Source of the DNA: an uncultured Pseudomonadota bacterium
GTDB taxonomy: Bacteria > Pseudomonadota > Gammaproteobacteria > Burkholderiales > SG8-41
Direction of reading: 5' to 3'
Assembly: GCA_946885605.1 (NCBI GenBank)
Contig: CAMPGR010000034.1
Location: forward strand, 1 to 27,283
Length of the DNA stretch: 27,283 nt
Made by a program: the position numbers and the translations under genes. Shown here in pieces: positions 11,212 to 19,314 of this stretch. The notes under the pieces were generated by a model. It was not told where the DNA came from. It ran no database searches and was given only the letters and a program-made list of their open reading frames with translations. Within the stretch, counting starts at the first letter, position 1; the number at the start of each line of letters is the position of its first letter.

Positions 11212-12207
11212 ATGAGAAGCATAGTCCGGGGGGGTGCGCTCGCTTTATGGAGCGCGCTCCTCGTTCATGGTTCGAGCATTGCGCAAGCCGCCCCGCAGGG
11301 GTGGAAACCGCAGAAAAACGTCGAGATCATCATACCCGGCGGTGTGGGCGGCGGCCAGGACCGCACCGCGCGCATCCTGCAGAAGATCATGCAGGAGGGG
11401 CTCGTGCCGGCGTCGGTTACGGTGGTCAACCGGCCGGGCGGAGGCGGCAACATCGCCTACACCTATCTCAATCAATTCACCGGCGACGGCCACTATCTCG
11501 CGACGGCGACCGCGACGCTGCTCACCAACAACATACTCGGCGTGAGCCCGCTCAACTACACCCATTTCACGCCGTTGAGCGTATTGTACGGCGAGTACAT
11601 CGGCTTCGCCACGCGCGCGGATGGGCCGCTCAAGAGCGGCAAGGACATCATCGCGCGGGTCAAAAGCGCGCCGGATTCGGTCACCTTCGCGTTTGGCACG
11701 AGCCGCGGCAACGCGAACCATATCGGCATCGCGCTGGCGATGAAGGCGGCGGGGATCGACCCGGCCACGATCAAAGTGGTGATCTACAAGGCCTCAATCG
11801 AGGCAACGACCGCTCTCATGGGCGGGCACGTGGACGTTGTGGCGACGCCGATGTCGACGTATATACCGGTGCTCGAGTCGGGCAAGATACGGATCGTCGC
11901 CATCGCTGCGCCGAAGCGGGTCGGGGGGCGCTTTGCCGATGTGCCGACCTGGAAGGAGCAGGGCTACGATGCGGTGATGCCGAGCTACCGGATGTTCATC
12001 GCGGCCCGCGGGCTGGACGCCACGCAGCGACGCTACTGGGACAGCGTCTTTGCCCGGATTGCGAAAAGCGAGGCGTGGCAAAAGGAGCTCGCCGCGAACG
12101 AATGGCAAGGCTCGTACATTAACGGCGCGGAAAGCCTCAAGTACCTCGATGCGCGTTACGCCGAATACAAACGGATCCTGACCGAACTCAAACTCGCGAA
12201 AAAATGA
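11212..12207 (+). CDS. Bug/TctC-family periplasmic solute receptor
   Basis: The 331-residue protein is a tripartite tricarboxylate transporter receptor of the Bug family, which captures carboxylic acids or related small anions in the periplasm. A Sec signal peptide ends near residue 26 (MRSIVRGGALALWSALLVHG, then SSIAQA). The ligand-site motifs follow: IIIPGGVGGGQDRTAR in place of the usual P-F-x-x-G-G-x-x-D, VVNRPGGGGNIAY, and the FAFGTSRGN loop. A good Shine-Dalgarno GAGGAG lies six bases before the ATG. The stop overlaps the next start (ATGA), so it is coupled to the MmgE/PrpD gene, which suggests the captured solute feeds that enzyme. No TctA/TctB membrane partner lies nearby, common for orphan Bug receptors. 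Confidence 0.9.
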   Translation: MRSIVRGGALALWSALLVHGSSIAQAAPQGWKPQKNVEIIIPGGVGGGQDRTARILQKIMQEGLVPASVTVVNRPGGGGNIAYTYLNQFTGDGHYLATATATLLTNNILGVSPLNYTHFTPLSVLYGEYIGFATRADGPLKSGKDIIARVKSAPDSVTFAFGTSRGNANHIGIALAMKAAGIDPATIKVVIYKASIEATTALMGGHVDVVATPMSTYIPVLESGKIRIVAIAAPKRVGGRFADVPTWKEQGYDAVMPSYRMFIAARGLDATQRRYWDSVFARIAKSEAWQKELAANEWQGSYINGAESLKYLDARYAEYKRILTELKLAKK

Positions 12208-13550
12208 CCACACCCGCACAGGCGCTTGCCGAATTCGCCGTCGGCTTGAGATACGAAGACATTCCCGCGGAAGTGATCGAGCGGGCCAAGGACTGCGTGA
12301 TCGATACGGTGGCGGCCTGCGTTTTCGGCGCCGAATTGCCGTGGACACAGACCGTGATCGGCTACGCGCAGCGCAACAGCGCGCCGGGGGAATGCAGCGT
12401 CCTCGGCACCCCGATCAAGGTGCGCGCGCCCTTTGCATGCCTCGCAAACGGCGCCGCCGCGCACGGGTTCGAGCTCGATGCGCTGTGCGAGCCGAGTGTC
12501 GGCATCCACCCCAGCGCGGCGCTCGCCGTGCCGGGGCTCGCGGTATCGCAGGGTCGCAGGAAGAGCGGAAAGGAGTTCATCACCGCGGTGATCGCCGGCT
12601 ATGAATTGCTCTACCGCATAGGAGACGCCGCACGCCATTCCATCGAGAAGGTCGGTTTTCATTCGCCGGGCGTGGTCGGCGTGTACGGAACGGCCGCGGT
12701 CGTGAGCAGGCTTTTCGGTTTGACCGCCGCACAGATGGCGCATGCGTTCGGCATCGCGGGTTCGATGAGCTCGGGGCTCATGGAGTTCTCGCGCTCTGGC
12801 GGCATGGTGAAGCGGCTGCACCTCGGGCGTGCGGCCGAAGGCGGATTCATGGCCGCGATACTCGCGCGCGACGGCTACACCGGGCCCGCCGAAGTGTTCG
12901 AAGGCAAATTCGGCTTGCTGAACGTCTATTGCCGCGAAGCGGATCCTGCGCGGCTGACCCAGGCGCTCGGCACGACGTGGCACGTCATGAAGACCAAGAT
13001 CAAGCGCTACGCCTGTCATTCGACGGCGCAGGTGCCGGTGACCCTTGCGCTGGAACTCAAGGCGAAGCATGGCATCGCCGGGGAGGACGTCGAGCGCATC
13101 GCGATTGCGGCGAACGAGAAGACGGTCACGCAGCACGCCATCAACGAGCCCCGCGACATGACGATGATGCAGTACAGCGTCCCCTTCTCCGTTTCGCTGG
13201 CGCTCTACATGGATCCCACCGCCCCGCGCGTCTTCTCCGAGACGACGCTCAATCACCCGGGAATACGGGCGCTCGCGAGGAATGCCGAGACGGTACCGCT
13301 CGCGCCCTCTTCCGGTTATCTCTCGTCCGCTTGCCGCGTGACGCTGCACCTGAAGGACGGCAGAACCGTCTCTGCGGAAGGGCACGACTTCAAGGGGACG
13401 CCGACCATGCCGCTCACGCGCGCCGAGCTGCGGGAGAAGTTCCTCAAGTTGACTGCGCACCGCGACGCGGCGAAAGCCGAGCGGCTCTATTCGCAGCTCG
13501 CGGAAGCGGAAAAGCTCCCCGATATCGGCGCTCTCGATTTCGCGCTCTGA
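12204..13550 (+). CDS. MmgE/PrpD-family protein
   Basis: The 448-residue product spans the MmgE/PrpD fold, which includes 2-methylcitrate dehydratase, cis-aconitate decarboxylase and iminodisuccinate epimerase-type enzymes. The N-terminal helical domain contains AKDCVIDTVAACVFGAE, the active-site stretch NGAAAHGFELDAL (about residues 86-98) and GSMSSGLMEFSRSGGMVKRLHLGRAAEGG. The smaller lid domain follows at about 270-400 with KRYACHSTAQ. There is no signal peptide. Coupling to a Bug receptor by ATGA overlap implies a carboxylic-acid substrate. It is not in a prp cluster (no prpB or prpC), so I do not call it prpD; the exact reaction is unknown. Confidence 0.88.
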   Translation: MTTPAQALAEFAVGLRYEDIPAEVIERAKDCVIDTVAACVFGAELPWTQTVIGYAQRNSAPGECSVLGTPIKVRAPFACLANGAAAHGFELDALCEPSVGIHPSAALAVPGLAVSQGRRKSGKEFITAVIAGYELLYRIGDAARHSIEKVGFHSPGVVGVYGTAAVVSRLFGLTAAQMAHAFGIAGSMSSGLMEFSRSGGMVKRLHLGRAAEGGFMAAILARDGYTGPAEVFEGKFGLLNVYCREADPARLTQALGTTWHVMKTKIKRYACHSTAQVPVTLALELKAKHGIAGEDVERIAIAANEKTVTQHAINEPRDMTMMQYSVPFSVSLALYMDPTAPRVFSETTLNHPGIRALARNAETVPLAPSSGYLSSACRVTLHLKDGRTVSAEGHDFKGTPTMPLTRAELREKFLKLTAHRDAAKAERLYSQLAEAEKLPDIGALDFAL

Positions 13551-13566
13551 TCGTGCTTCGGCAGTC

Positions 13567-14586
13567 TCACTCCACGGTCGCGCCCGCTTCGCGGATCACC
13601 TTGCCCCAGCGCGCCACTTCCTTGCGGTAGAACTCGGTGAACTCGCGCGGTGTGCTCGTCATGGGCTCGGCGCCGACGGCCAGCATCTTCGTGCGGGTGT
13701 CGGGCGAGGCGACGATGCGGGCGAACACTTCGGTCAACCGCGCGACGACCGGTTCCGGGGTTCCAGCCGGCGCCATGATCACATACCACAATACCGCTTC
13801 GAGCTCAGGATAGCCGGCTTCGGCAGCGGTCGGCACGTCGGCAAGCATCGAAGCGCGTTGCGGCGCCAGCATCGCGAGCGGGCGCAGCTTGCGGCCCTTG
13901 ACGTAAGGCACTGCGCTCGCGACCCCGATCACGACCGCGTGGACGTGGCCCCCGAGCACCGCGACGGTCGCCGGCGTGATCCCTTTGTACGGCACGATCA
14001 ATACGTTGACGCGGTTCGAGGACTTGAACAGTTGCGCGATGAGGTCGTTGGTCGTGCCCGCGCCGCCCGTGCCGAAGCTCACGCTCGCCGGATGTGTGCG
14101 GGCGAGCTGGACGAGCTCCTTCACGCTGCGCGCAGGCAGCGAGGGATGCACCGCGAGCACCTGAGGATTCGCGGCGACGAGGCCGATCGGCGTCAGATCC
14201 TTTTCCGGGTCGTAGCCGAGCTTTTTGTAGAGCGTCTTGCTTACCGCGAGCGAGGTCGTGCAGATGACGAGGGTGTAACCGTCGGGCGGCGATTTCGCCG
14301 CGGCCTCGTTGCCCACGTTGCCGCCGGCGCCGGGCCGGTTTTCCGGCACCACTGGCTGTCCGACCTCCTCGCTCAGCTTCTGTGCAAGGAGGCGGCCCAA
14401 TATATCGGTGCCGCCGCCGGGCGGGAAAGGCAATATGAAGCGGATGGGCCGGTTGGGATAGTGTGCGGCGCCCGTCTGTGCACCGGCTTGAGGCGCAGTG
14501 AAGACGAGCCACCCTGCGGCCAGTGTCGCAAGGGCGACAGACAATGCGTTGCGCGCCGCCCTTCCTCGTGAACGTGCTCTGCTCAT
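13567..14586 (-). CDS. Second Bug/TctC-family periplasmic solute receptor
   Basis: This 339-residue receptor is of the same family as the one at 11212 but clearly diverged, and more canonical. It has a basic N-terminus and a signal peptide ending near residue 36 (FTAPQAGAQ). It carries YPNRPIRFILPFPPGGGTDILGR, VVPENRPGAGGNVGNEAAAKSPPDGYTL and SFGTGGAGTTNDL, all hallmark blocks. The start is set by the ribosome site GAAGGAGGA (complement of 14593-14600) ahead of the ATG at 14586. It converges on the MmgE/PrpD gene with 16 bp between the stops and lies 58 bp downstream of the broken phosphatase gene. Ligand unknown; membrane partners are absent from the window. Confidence 0.92.
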   Translation of the reverse strand: MSRARSRGRAARNALSVALATLAAGWLVFTAPQAGAQTGAAHYPNRPIRFILPFPPGGGTDILGRLLAQKLSEEVGQPVVPENRPGAGGNVGNEAAAKSPPDGYTLVICTTSLAVSKTLYKKLGYDPEKDLTPIGLVAANPQVLAVHPSLPARSVKELVQLARTHPASVSFGTGGAGTTNDLIAQLFKSSNRVNVLIVPYKGITPATVAVLGGHVHAVVIGVASAVPYVKGRKLRPLAMLAPQRASMLADVPTAAEAGYPELEAVLWYVIMAPAGTPEPVVARLTEVFARIVASPDTRTKMLAVGAEPMTSTPREFTEFYRKEVARWGKVIREAGATVE

Positions 14587-14644
14587 CTTGCGTCCTCCTT
14601 CTCGCGTTCGTTGGTTTTAATTGATGCGTAGATCGACTTCGACA

Positions 14645-15311
14645 TTACTGTTTCTGTCGAAGCTGAGGCCAATCCTCGACCCGGATCCGCGCCACCACTT
14701 CGAAGTCCTTTCCGACGGGCCGTACCACCGCGCATTCGCCTTCCGCGAGGTACGGCCGTCCGGCGACGGCAAAAAACGGGTTGCCGTGGCTCGAGATGAC
14801 GAGGTTAGCCCCGCCATTCGGCGGCGTTGCGAGGAGCGCGCGCAATGCCGCGTAACGGTCCACGCTCTCCGGATGCGCGGGACCGCCCCGCACCGCTCCC
14901 GATTTTTCGGCGCGTGCGAAGGCGAGCATCGCGGTTTCCACAGTGCGGCAGCGCGGGCTCGCGAGCACCCTGCCGGATCGGGATAGCGAGCTCGCGTATC
15001 GCCGAGCCGATGGCGCGCGCTTCCGCACGCCCCTTATCGGTCAGCGGCCGCTGGTTCTCGCAGTCGTCATCGTTCTGCGAACGCGCGTCGTCGCGTGAGA
15101 AATCCGTCGAGGTGTGGCGGAAGTAAAGTATGTAGCCGCCCTGGCGCAGCTCGGCAAGCAACTGCGCGGCCGGCGCGGCCGTTGTAGGCAGCGCGCTTCT
15201 TCCCGCGGCCGCCGCCGGGACCGATTGCAGCGACGGCGGCAGCGCCACGGCCGGCGCGCACCACCACCATGCAAGTGCCGCGACAACGACCAACGGCAAC
15301 CGGGGCTTCAT
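14645..15311 (-). pseudogene. Secreted histidine phosphatase family protein, frameshifted
   Basis: Two reading frames together encode one histidine-phosphatase-fold protein of about 221 residues. The upstream part (from ATG at 15311) has a signal peptide, MKPRLPLVVVAALAWWWCAP then AVA, followed by GGYILYFRHTSTDFSRDD, where the usual RHG motif reads RHT, and RPLTDKGRAEARAIGSAIRELAIPI. The frame then shifts. The second part continues as GRVLASPRCRTVETA and later VISSHGNPFFAV, which holds the second catalytic His, to a stop at 14645. One extra base near 14972-14977 explains the break; the 667-base span is one more than a multiple of three. Both halves look otherwise intact, so this is either a very recent mutation or a sequencing error. 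It is divergent from the multicopper oxidase. Confidence 0.82.
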
Positions 15312-15359
15312 CGAAGGTCCGACAGGTATGGGGGAAATGATATTCTCCGGGAGAGTACC

Positions 15360-16775
15360 ATGAAAGCCTCGCGCCGATCCCTGGTGAAAGCCTTCGCCGC
15401 GCTCCCGTTGTTCGGCGCATGCGCCGCTCCGCCCCGCGCGCAGCGTGAAGTGCGCCTTTCCGCGCGCGTCGGCCGCCAGCGGCTCATTTCCGATGCGTAT
15501 CCTGAGACCGAGGTGTGGGCGTACGAGGGGCACGTGCCCGGGCCGCTGATCCGGCTGCGGCAGGGCGAGACGCTCCGCGCCGTCCTCGACAACGGTTTGC
15601 CGGCCGATACCACAGTGCACTGGCATGGCGTGCGCGTGCCCAACCGCATGGACGGCGTGCCGCACGTGACGCAAGCGCCAATTGTACCAGGCGGGCGCTT
15701 TGTTTACGACTTCGTGGTCCCGGACGCCGGCACATACTGGTATCACCCTCATTCGAGCAGTCACGAGCAGGTCGCGCGCGGCCTTTATGGCGTGCTGATC
15801 GTCGACGAGCTGCAACCTCCGCGCGTGGATCGCGATGTGGCATGGGTGCTTGCCGACTGGCGCCTGCAGCCCGACGCCGCGTTGCGCGACGATTTCGACA
15901 ATCTCTTCGATCTCACGCATGCCGGACGCATCGGCAATACCGTCACGGTGAACGGCCGGTTCACGGCAAAGACGGGCCTGTTTCGTGTGCGCTCCGGGGA
16001 ACGCATCAGGTTGCGGCTCTTGAATGCAGCCGTGGCACGTATCTTTCGGCTTCACTTCGGGGACCACATTCCCATGGTGATCGCGCTCGACGGGCAGCCC
16101 GTGACACCGTATGCGGTGCGAGAAGGCGTTGAGCTCGGCCCGGGCATGCGCGCCGACGTCGTGCTGGATTGCATGCTCGAGCCGGGGGCGCGCGCCCAAG
16201 TGACGGACGACTTCTATCCGCGCCTCGCAGGCCGCGTGATGGAAATCGCCTACGAAAGCGGCCCGCCCCTTCGCCCACGCCCGATGGCGCAAGATATCGC
16301 ACTCCCGCCGAACCGCATCCCGGAGCCCGACGTGGAAGGCGCCGAGCGCCATGCGATCGTGTTCCAGGGCGGCGCCATGGGCGGCATTCGACAGGCGCTG
16401 TTCGAAGGGCAACCGACGAGCCTCGCGCAGCTCGTGCGCAGCCATGGGCTGGCGTGGGCCGTCAACGGCACAGCGCTGAAAGGGCACACGCACACGCCGC
16501 TCCTCACGCTGCGGCGCGGAGGGCATTACGTGCTTTCGCTCGGGAACGACAGCGCCTGGCATCACCCCATCCACCTGCACGGTCACGTCTTTCGCGTGAT
16601 CGCGCGCAACGGCGCGCCCACGCCGCATCGCGAGTGGCGCGATACCGTGCTCATGGCGCCGCGCGAACGCGTCGATATCGCATTCGTCGCGGATAATCCC
16701 GGCGACTGGATGCTCCATTGTCACGTGCTTGCGCATCAGGCGGCGGGCATGTCCACCATGCTCCGCGTCGCTTGA
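15360..16775 (+). CDS. Tat-exported multicopper oxidase
   Basis: The 471-residue protein is a three-domain laccase-like multicopper oxidase that would oxidise metal ions or phenolics and reduce oxygen to water outside the cytoplasm. All four copper-binding blocks are present: HWHG (His87, His89), YHPH (His129, His131), HPIHLHGH (His402, 405, 407, 409) and HCHVLAHQAAGM (His453, Cys454, His455, His459, axial Met464). The ten histidines and one cysteine make a complete type 1, 2 and 3 site. The N-terminus MKASRRSLVKAFAALPLFGA carries a twin-arginine motif (SRRSLVK), and Cys21 after LFGA could be a lipid-anchored cysteine. The methionine-rich insert of CueO is missing, so a copper-resistance role is only a guess. 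The ATG at 15360 follows a GGGAGAG ribosome site. Confidence 0.92.
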   Translation: MKASRRSLVKAFAALPLFGACAAPPRAQREVRLSARVGRQRLISDAYPETEVWAYEGHVPGPLIRLRQGETLRAVLDNGLPADTTVHWHGVRVPNRMDGVPHVTQAPIVPGGRFVYDFVVPDAGTYWYHPHSSSHEQVARGLYGVLIVDELQPPRVDRDVAWVLADWRLQPDAALRDDFDNLFDLTHAGRIGNTVTVNGRFTAKTGLFRVRSGERIRLRLLNAAVARIFRLHFGDHIPMVIALDGQPVTPYAVREGVELGPGMRADVVLDCMLEPGARAQVTDDFYPRLAGRVMEIAYESGPPLRPRPMAQDIALPPNRIPEPDVEGAERHAIVFQGGAMGGIRQALFEGQPTSLAQLVRSHGLAWAVNGTALKGHTHTPLLTLRRGGHYVLSLGNDSAWHHPIHLHGHVFRVIARNGAPTPHREWRDTVLMAPRERVDIAFVADNPGDWMLHCHVLAHQAAGMSTMLRVA

Positions 16776-16829
16776 GCTCGATCGAACAATAGCTCCAAGT
16801 AGAAGAACAATGCATCGACCGCAGACTGC

Positions 16830-16849
16830 CGGCGCTCCGCGGAGCGCCG
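16830..16849. promoter_or_regulatory. 20-bp perfect palindrome over the exporter ribosome site
   Basis: CGGCGCTCCG followed directly by its reverse complement CGGAGCGCCG makes a 20-bp perfect palindrome ending one base before the TTG start at 16851. In RNA it folds into an 8-bp GC stem with a CGCG loop. The only Shine-Dalgarno candidate (GGAG, 16841-16844) lies in the loop and 3' arm. It could be an operator or a hairpin that limits translation. No T tract follows, so it is not a classical terminator for the oxidase gene. Confidence 0.45.
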
Positions 16850-16850
16850 C

Positions 16851-17774
16851 TTGACACCTCGCGCGCCGGCAACGCACGCGCATCGCGCCCGTGACTGGGT
16901 GCTGCTCTTCGCGCTCGTCGCGATGTGGGGCTCGGCATTCATGTTCATGAAGATCGCCGTCGCGAGCGTGCCGCCGGCGACGATCGCCGCTGGCCGACTC
17001 GTGATCGGCGCCGGGGTGCTGCTCATCGTTATCCGCGCCCGTGGCCTGCCCCTGCCGCCGCTCTCCGCTGCATGGCTGCAATATGCCGTGCTGGCGTTTG
17101 TCGGCAACGCGCTGCCGTTCTATCTCATCGCTTGGGGCCAGCAGTACATCGACAGCGCGTTGGCCGGCATCCTGATGGCCGTCATGCCGCTCGCAACACT
17201 CGTGCTTGCCCATTACTTCGTGCACGGCGAGAGAATCACGCGTAGCCGGGCCCTGGGGTTCGTGCTGGGCTTTTGCGGAATAGTGCTCCTCATGGGTCCG
17301 GCCGCATTGATCGGGCTCGCGGGATCGGCGCTCAACGTAGTGGCCGAGCTCGCCGTCCTGGGCGGCGCGCTGTGCTATGCGACCAACACCGTCATCGCAC
17401 GCCGCAGCGTCAAAGGCGACGTGCTCCTCACTTCCGCGTGCGTGCTGCTCATCGCGAGCGCGATGAGCGTTCCGGTCGCGCTCGTGCTCGATCGTCCGTG
17501 GACGCTCGCGCCGGACGCGCTTGCGATGGCTTCGGTCGTCTGGCTCGGCGTAGGACCGACCGGCGTCGCAACGATCTTCTACTTTCTGATCATCGGATCG
17601 TCCGGCCCGACGTTCATGTCTCTCGTGAACTACATCAGCCCGTGCGTGGCGTTATTGCTCGGCGTTGCGATACTCAGCGAAGAGCCGGGCCCGAACGCTT
17701 ATGCCGGACTCATATTGATCCTGTCCGGCATTGCGCTGAGCCAGCTGAAGGCGCGTGTGCCGCGAGAGGCTTGA
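16851..17774 (+). CDS. EamA/DMT-superfamily transporter
   Basis: The 307-residue protein has ten predicted membrane helices in two EamA repeats (about residues 16-140 and 155-300), typical of drug/metabolite exporters such as RhtA, YdcZ-like and RarD relatives. Visible landmarks are LFALVAMWGSAFMFMKIAVA at the start of repeat one, the GERI hinge, and CYATNTVIARR opening repeat two. The start is TTG: the frame has an upstream stop at 16800 and no earlier ATG or GTG, and a later start would cut into helix 1. It lies 75 bp after the multicopper oxidase and may share its transcript. Substrate unknown; probably amino acids or other metabolites. Confidence 0.88.
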   Translation: MTPRAPATHAHRARDWVLLFALVAMWGSAFMFMKIAVASVPPATIAAGRLVIGAGVLLIVIRARGLPLPPLSAAWLQYAVLAFVGNALPFYLIAWGQQYIDSALAGILMAVMPLATLVLAHYFVHGERITRSRALGFVLGFCGIVLLMGPAALIGLAGSALNVVAELAVLGGALCYATNTVIARRSVKGDVLLTSACVLLIASAMSVPVALVLDRPWTLAPDALAMASVVWLGVGPTGVATIFYFLIIGSSGPTFMSLVNYISPCVALLLGVAILSEEPGPNAYAGLILILSGIALSQLKARVPREA

Positions 17775-17800
17775 AATCTCGAGATTGTCCCCAATTCTCG
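17775..17800. other. Overlapping palindrome and hairpin after the exporter gene
   Basis: Directly after the exporter stop is a 12-bp perfect palindrome AATCTCGAGATT (17775-17786). Its right half can instead pair with TCTCG at 17796-17800, forming a bulged hairpin across 17780-17800 with a TCCC loop. The two structures exclude each other. No T tract follows. I see nothing further between 17801 and the DUF3567 gene that I can support. Confidence 0.3.
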
Positions 17801-17967
17801 GGTTGTGAACGGCGTACCCTGGACGAGTGGTCTGCCTGGGCTAGGGTTCTTGCCGGATTATGGTGAACTTTTTCACTGATGGGGGCGAACGAACCGGGTA
17901 TGGGGGTGTCAACCGTAATGGAGAGCTCTACGTTGTGGGGCGGTATCGGGCCCACGAGGCGCGCACG

Positions 17968-18204
17968 ATGATGAACGTGATCTACAACAGCGAGAATTAC
18001 TGCGTAGTCGAATATCCAACCGAGCACGCGATCGAGTTGGTGGATAAGCGCAGCGCGCGCGGCACGTTCCTGCAAGGCGACGTTGCGGAGCGCTTTGCCC
18101 AGTCCATGCAGGACGCCGTGGCGGAGGAACCGACCGCCGAGCACATCGACGAGTTTCTGGGCGGCTTTTCGCCTTTGCTCAATCAGCCGGTGGTGTACCA
18201 CTAA
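17968..18204 (+). CDS. DUF3567 family protein
   Basis: This short cytoplasmic protein (78 residues from the ATG at 17968) has the DUF3567 pattern: an N-terminal MNVIYNSENYCVVEYP, then a central ELVDKRSARGTFLQGDVAERF, and an acidic end EEPTAEHIDEFLGGF followed by PLLNQPVVYH. I know the family mainly from betaproteobacteria, where its role is unknown. The frame is open 108 bases further upstream, but that extension is unlike the family and the GAGG ribosome site at 17954-17957 fits the ATG ATG pair at 17968/17971. It stands alone, convergent with the IclR gene. Confidence 0.82.
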   Translation: MMNVIYNSENYCVVEYPTEHAIELVDKRSARGTFLQGDVAERFAQSMQDAVAEEPTAEHIDEFLGGFSPLLNQPVVYH

Positions 18205-18215
18205 TCCACTAGTCC

Positions 18216-18239
18216 GCCGGGCAGCGGGACCCGCCCGGC
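18216..18239 (+). terminator. Candidate terminator after the DUF3567 gene
   Basis: GCCGGGC (18216-18222) pairs with GCCCGGC (18233-18239) around a 10-base loop, 11 bases after the DUF3567 stop, followed by TCTTCC. The stem is strong but the T tract is poor. The rest of the gap to 18361 shows nothing I can support. Confidence 0.45.
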
Positions 18240-18361
18240 TCTTCCACATCGAGTATGCGTTTCAGGACCTGCGGGTGCAGTCCCGCCTGCAGCATGCACG
18301 CGCGCTAGGTGACTGGATAGGAACAGGACAGCGGCATGTCCAGCGCGAAGGCGTTTGAACG

Positions 18362-19129
18362 TCAGGCTCGACAGCCGATCGCGCGTGAGATGCTTTCCGC
18401 GGTCGTCTTCACTCGCGCCGCCCAGGCCTGGTTCAGCCGGTCGGAGGGCGCGGAAACCGAGAGGCCAGCGATGAGCCGCCCCTCATCGTTGTAGATGCCC
18501 GCGCCGATGCACGAAACGCCTTTCTCGGCTTCTTCGTTGTCCAGCGCGTAACCCTGCGCCCGAATTCTTTCGAGCTCGCGGGAGAGCGCCTCGGTGTCCG
18601 TGAGCGTGTTCTGCGTATATCGGGGCAAGCCACTGCGGCGCATGTAATTGACCCATTTCTCGGGCCCGTCATCCGAGAGAAACACTTTGCCGACGGCGGT
18701 GATGTGGAGCGGCGCGCGCGCGCCGATGATCTGCACGACACGCATCATCGAATTGCTCGCAGTCGCGCGCTCGACGTAGACCACTTCGTCGGCGTGGCGC
18801 ACCGACAGGTTCACGGTTTCTCCAAGCTCCTGGTGCAGCCTTTGCATGTACGGCAAGGCGACCTCGCGCACGCTGATGCGGGTCTTCACCAGGTTGCCCA
18901 GCTCGAGCAACCGGATTCCGAGCCGGTACGTCCCGGGCTCCACTCGATCGACCAGGCGACTGTCCACCATCACGGCCAGTATGCGGTGCGCGGTGGAGGG
19001 ATGCAGCCCCGTCTGGAGGGCAAGCTGCTTCAGGTTGACTGGAGCGCTGTGCCCGGCCAGCGTATCGAGCAGATGCATCATGCGCTCGATGACCTGGATC
19101 GAGGATTTGGCTTCTTTTCCGGGAGTCAC
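18362..19129 (-). CDS. IclR-family transcriptional regulator
   Basis: The 255-residue protein has the IclR layout: an N-terminal winged helix-turn-helix (residues about 10-70, SIQVIERMMHLLDTLAG then VNLKQLALQTGLHPSTAHRIL) and a C-terminal effector domain (about 85-250) with APLHITAVGKVFLSD and GVSCIGAGIYNDEGRLIAGLSVSAP. Such regulators usually control aromatic or carboxylic acid catabolism in response to a small ligand. The start is GTG at 19129, about 28 bases after a good promoter that contains a palindrome, suggesting self-regulation. No catabolic operon is directly adjacent; the Bug-MmgE/PrpD genes 5 kb away are the nearest candidates, which is only a guess. Confidence 0.92.
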   Translation of the reverse strand: MTPGKEAKSSIQVIERMMHLLDTLAGHSAPVNLKQLALQTGLHPSTAHRILAVMVDSRLVDRVEPGTYRLGIRLLELGNLVKTRISVREVALPYMQRLHQELGETVNLSVRHADEVVYVERATASNSMMRVVQIIGARAPLHITAVGKVFLSDDGPEKWVNYMRRSGLPRYTQNTLTDTEALSRELERIRAQGYALDNEEAEKGVSCIGAGIYNDEGRLIAGLSVSAPSDRLNQAWAARVKTTAESISRAIGCRA

Positions 19130-19156
19130 GGCGTCAGGGATACCGAATCCCCGCCG

Positions 19157-19185
19157 ATTTTATAGGATGAAATTTCACGGGACAA
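19157..19185 (-). promoter_or_regulatory. IclR promoter with internal TGAAATTTCA palindrome
   Basis: On the minus strand a -35 TTGTCC (19185-19180) and a -10 TAAAAT (19162-19157, five of six matches) are 17 bases apart. The spacer holds the 10-bp perfect palindrome TGAAATTTCA (19168-19177). A repressor bound there would block RNA polymerase. IclR-type proteins bind short AT-centred palindromes, so autoregulation is a fair inference. Confidence 0.5.
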
Positions 19186-19314
19186 CCGCTGCCGGATGTC
19201 GGGGCGGCGTGCATGCGATCTTGTTAAGATGCGCGCTATCGAAAGGCCACGCGCTCATCGTGCCTTCGGCATGAGCGCCGGGCGTTCAAATATCGGGAAG
19301 CTGCGAGTACCGCA

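Noticed and set aside
14805..17225. 806-codon open frame on the minus strand opposite the multicopper oxidase
   Set aside because: Most of it is antisense to a clear multicopper oxidase and is rich in His/Arg, as expected of a GC-rich shadow frame. Only its last part (15311 to about 14975) is real, as the first half of the phosphatase.
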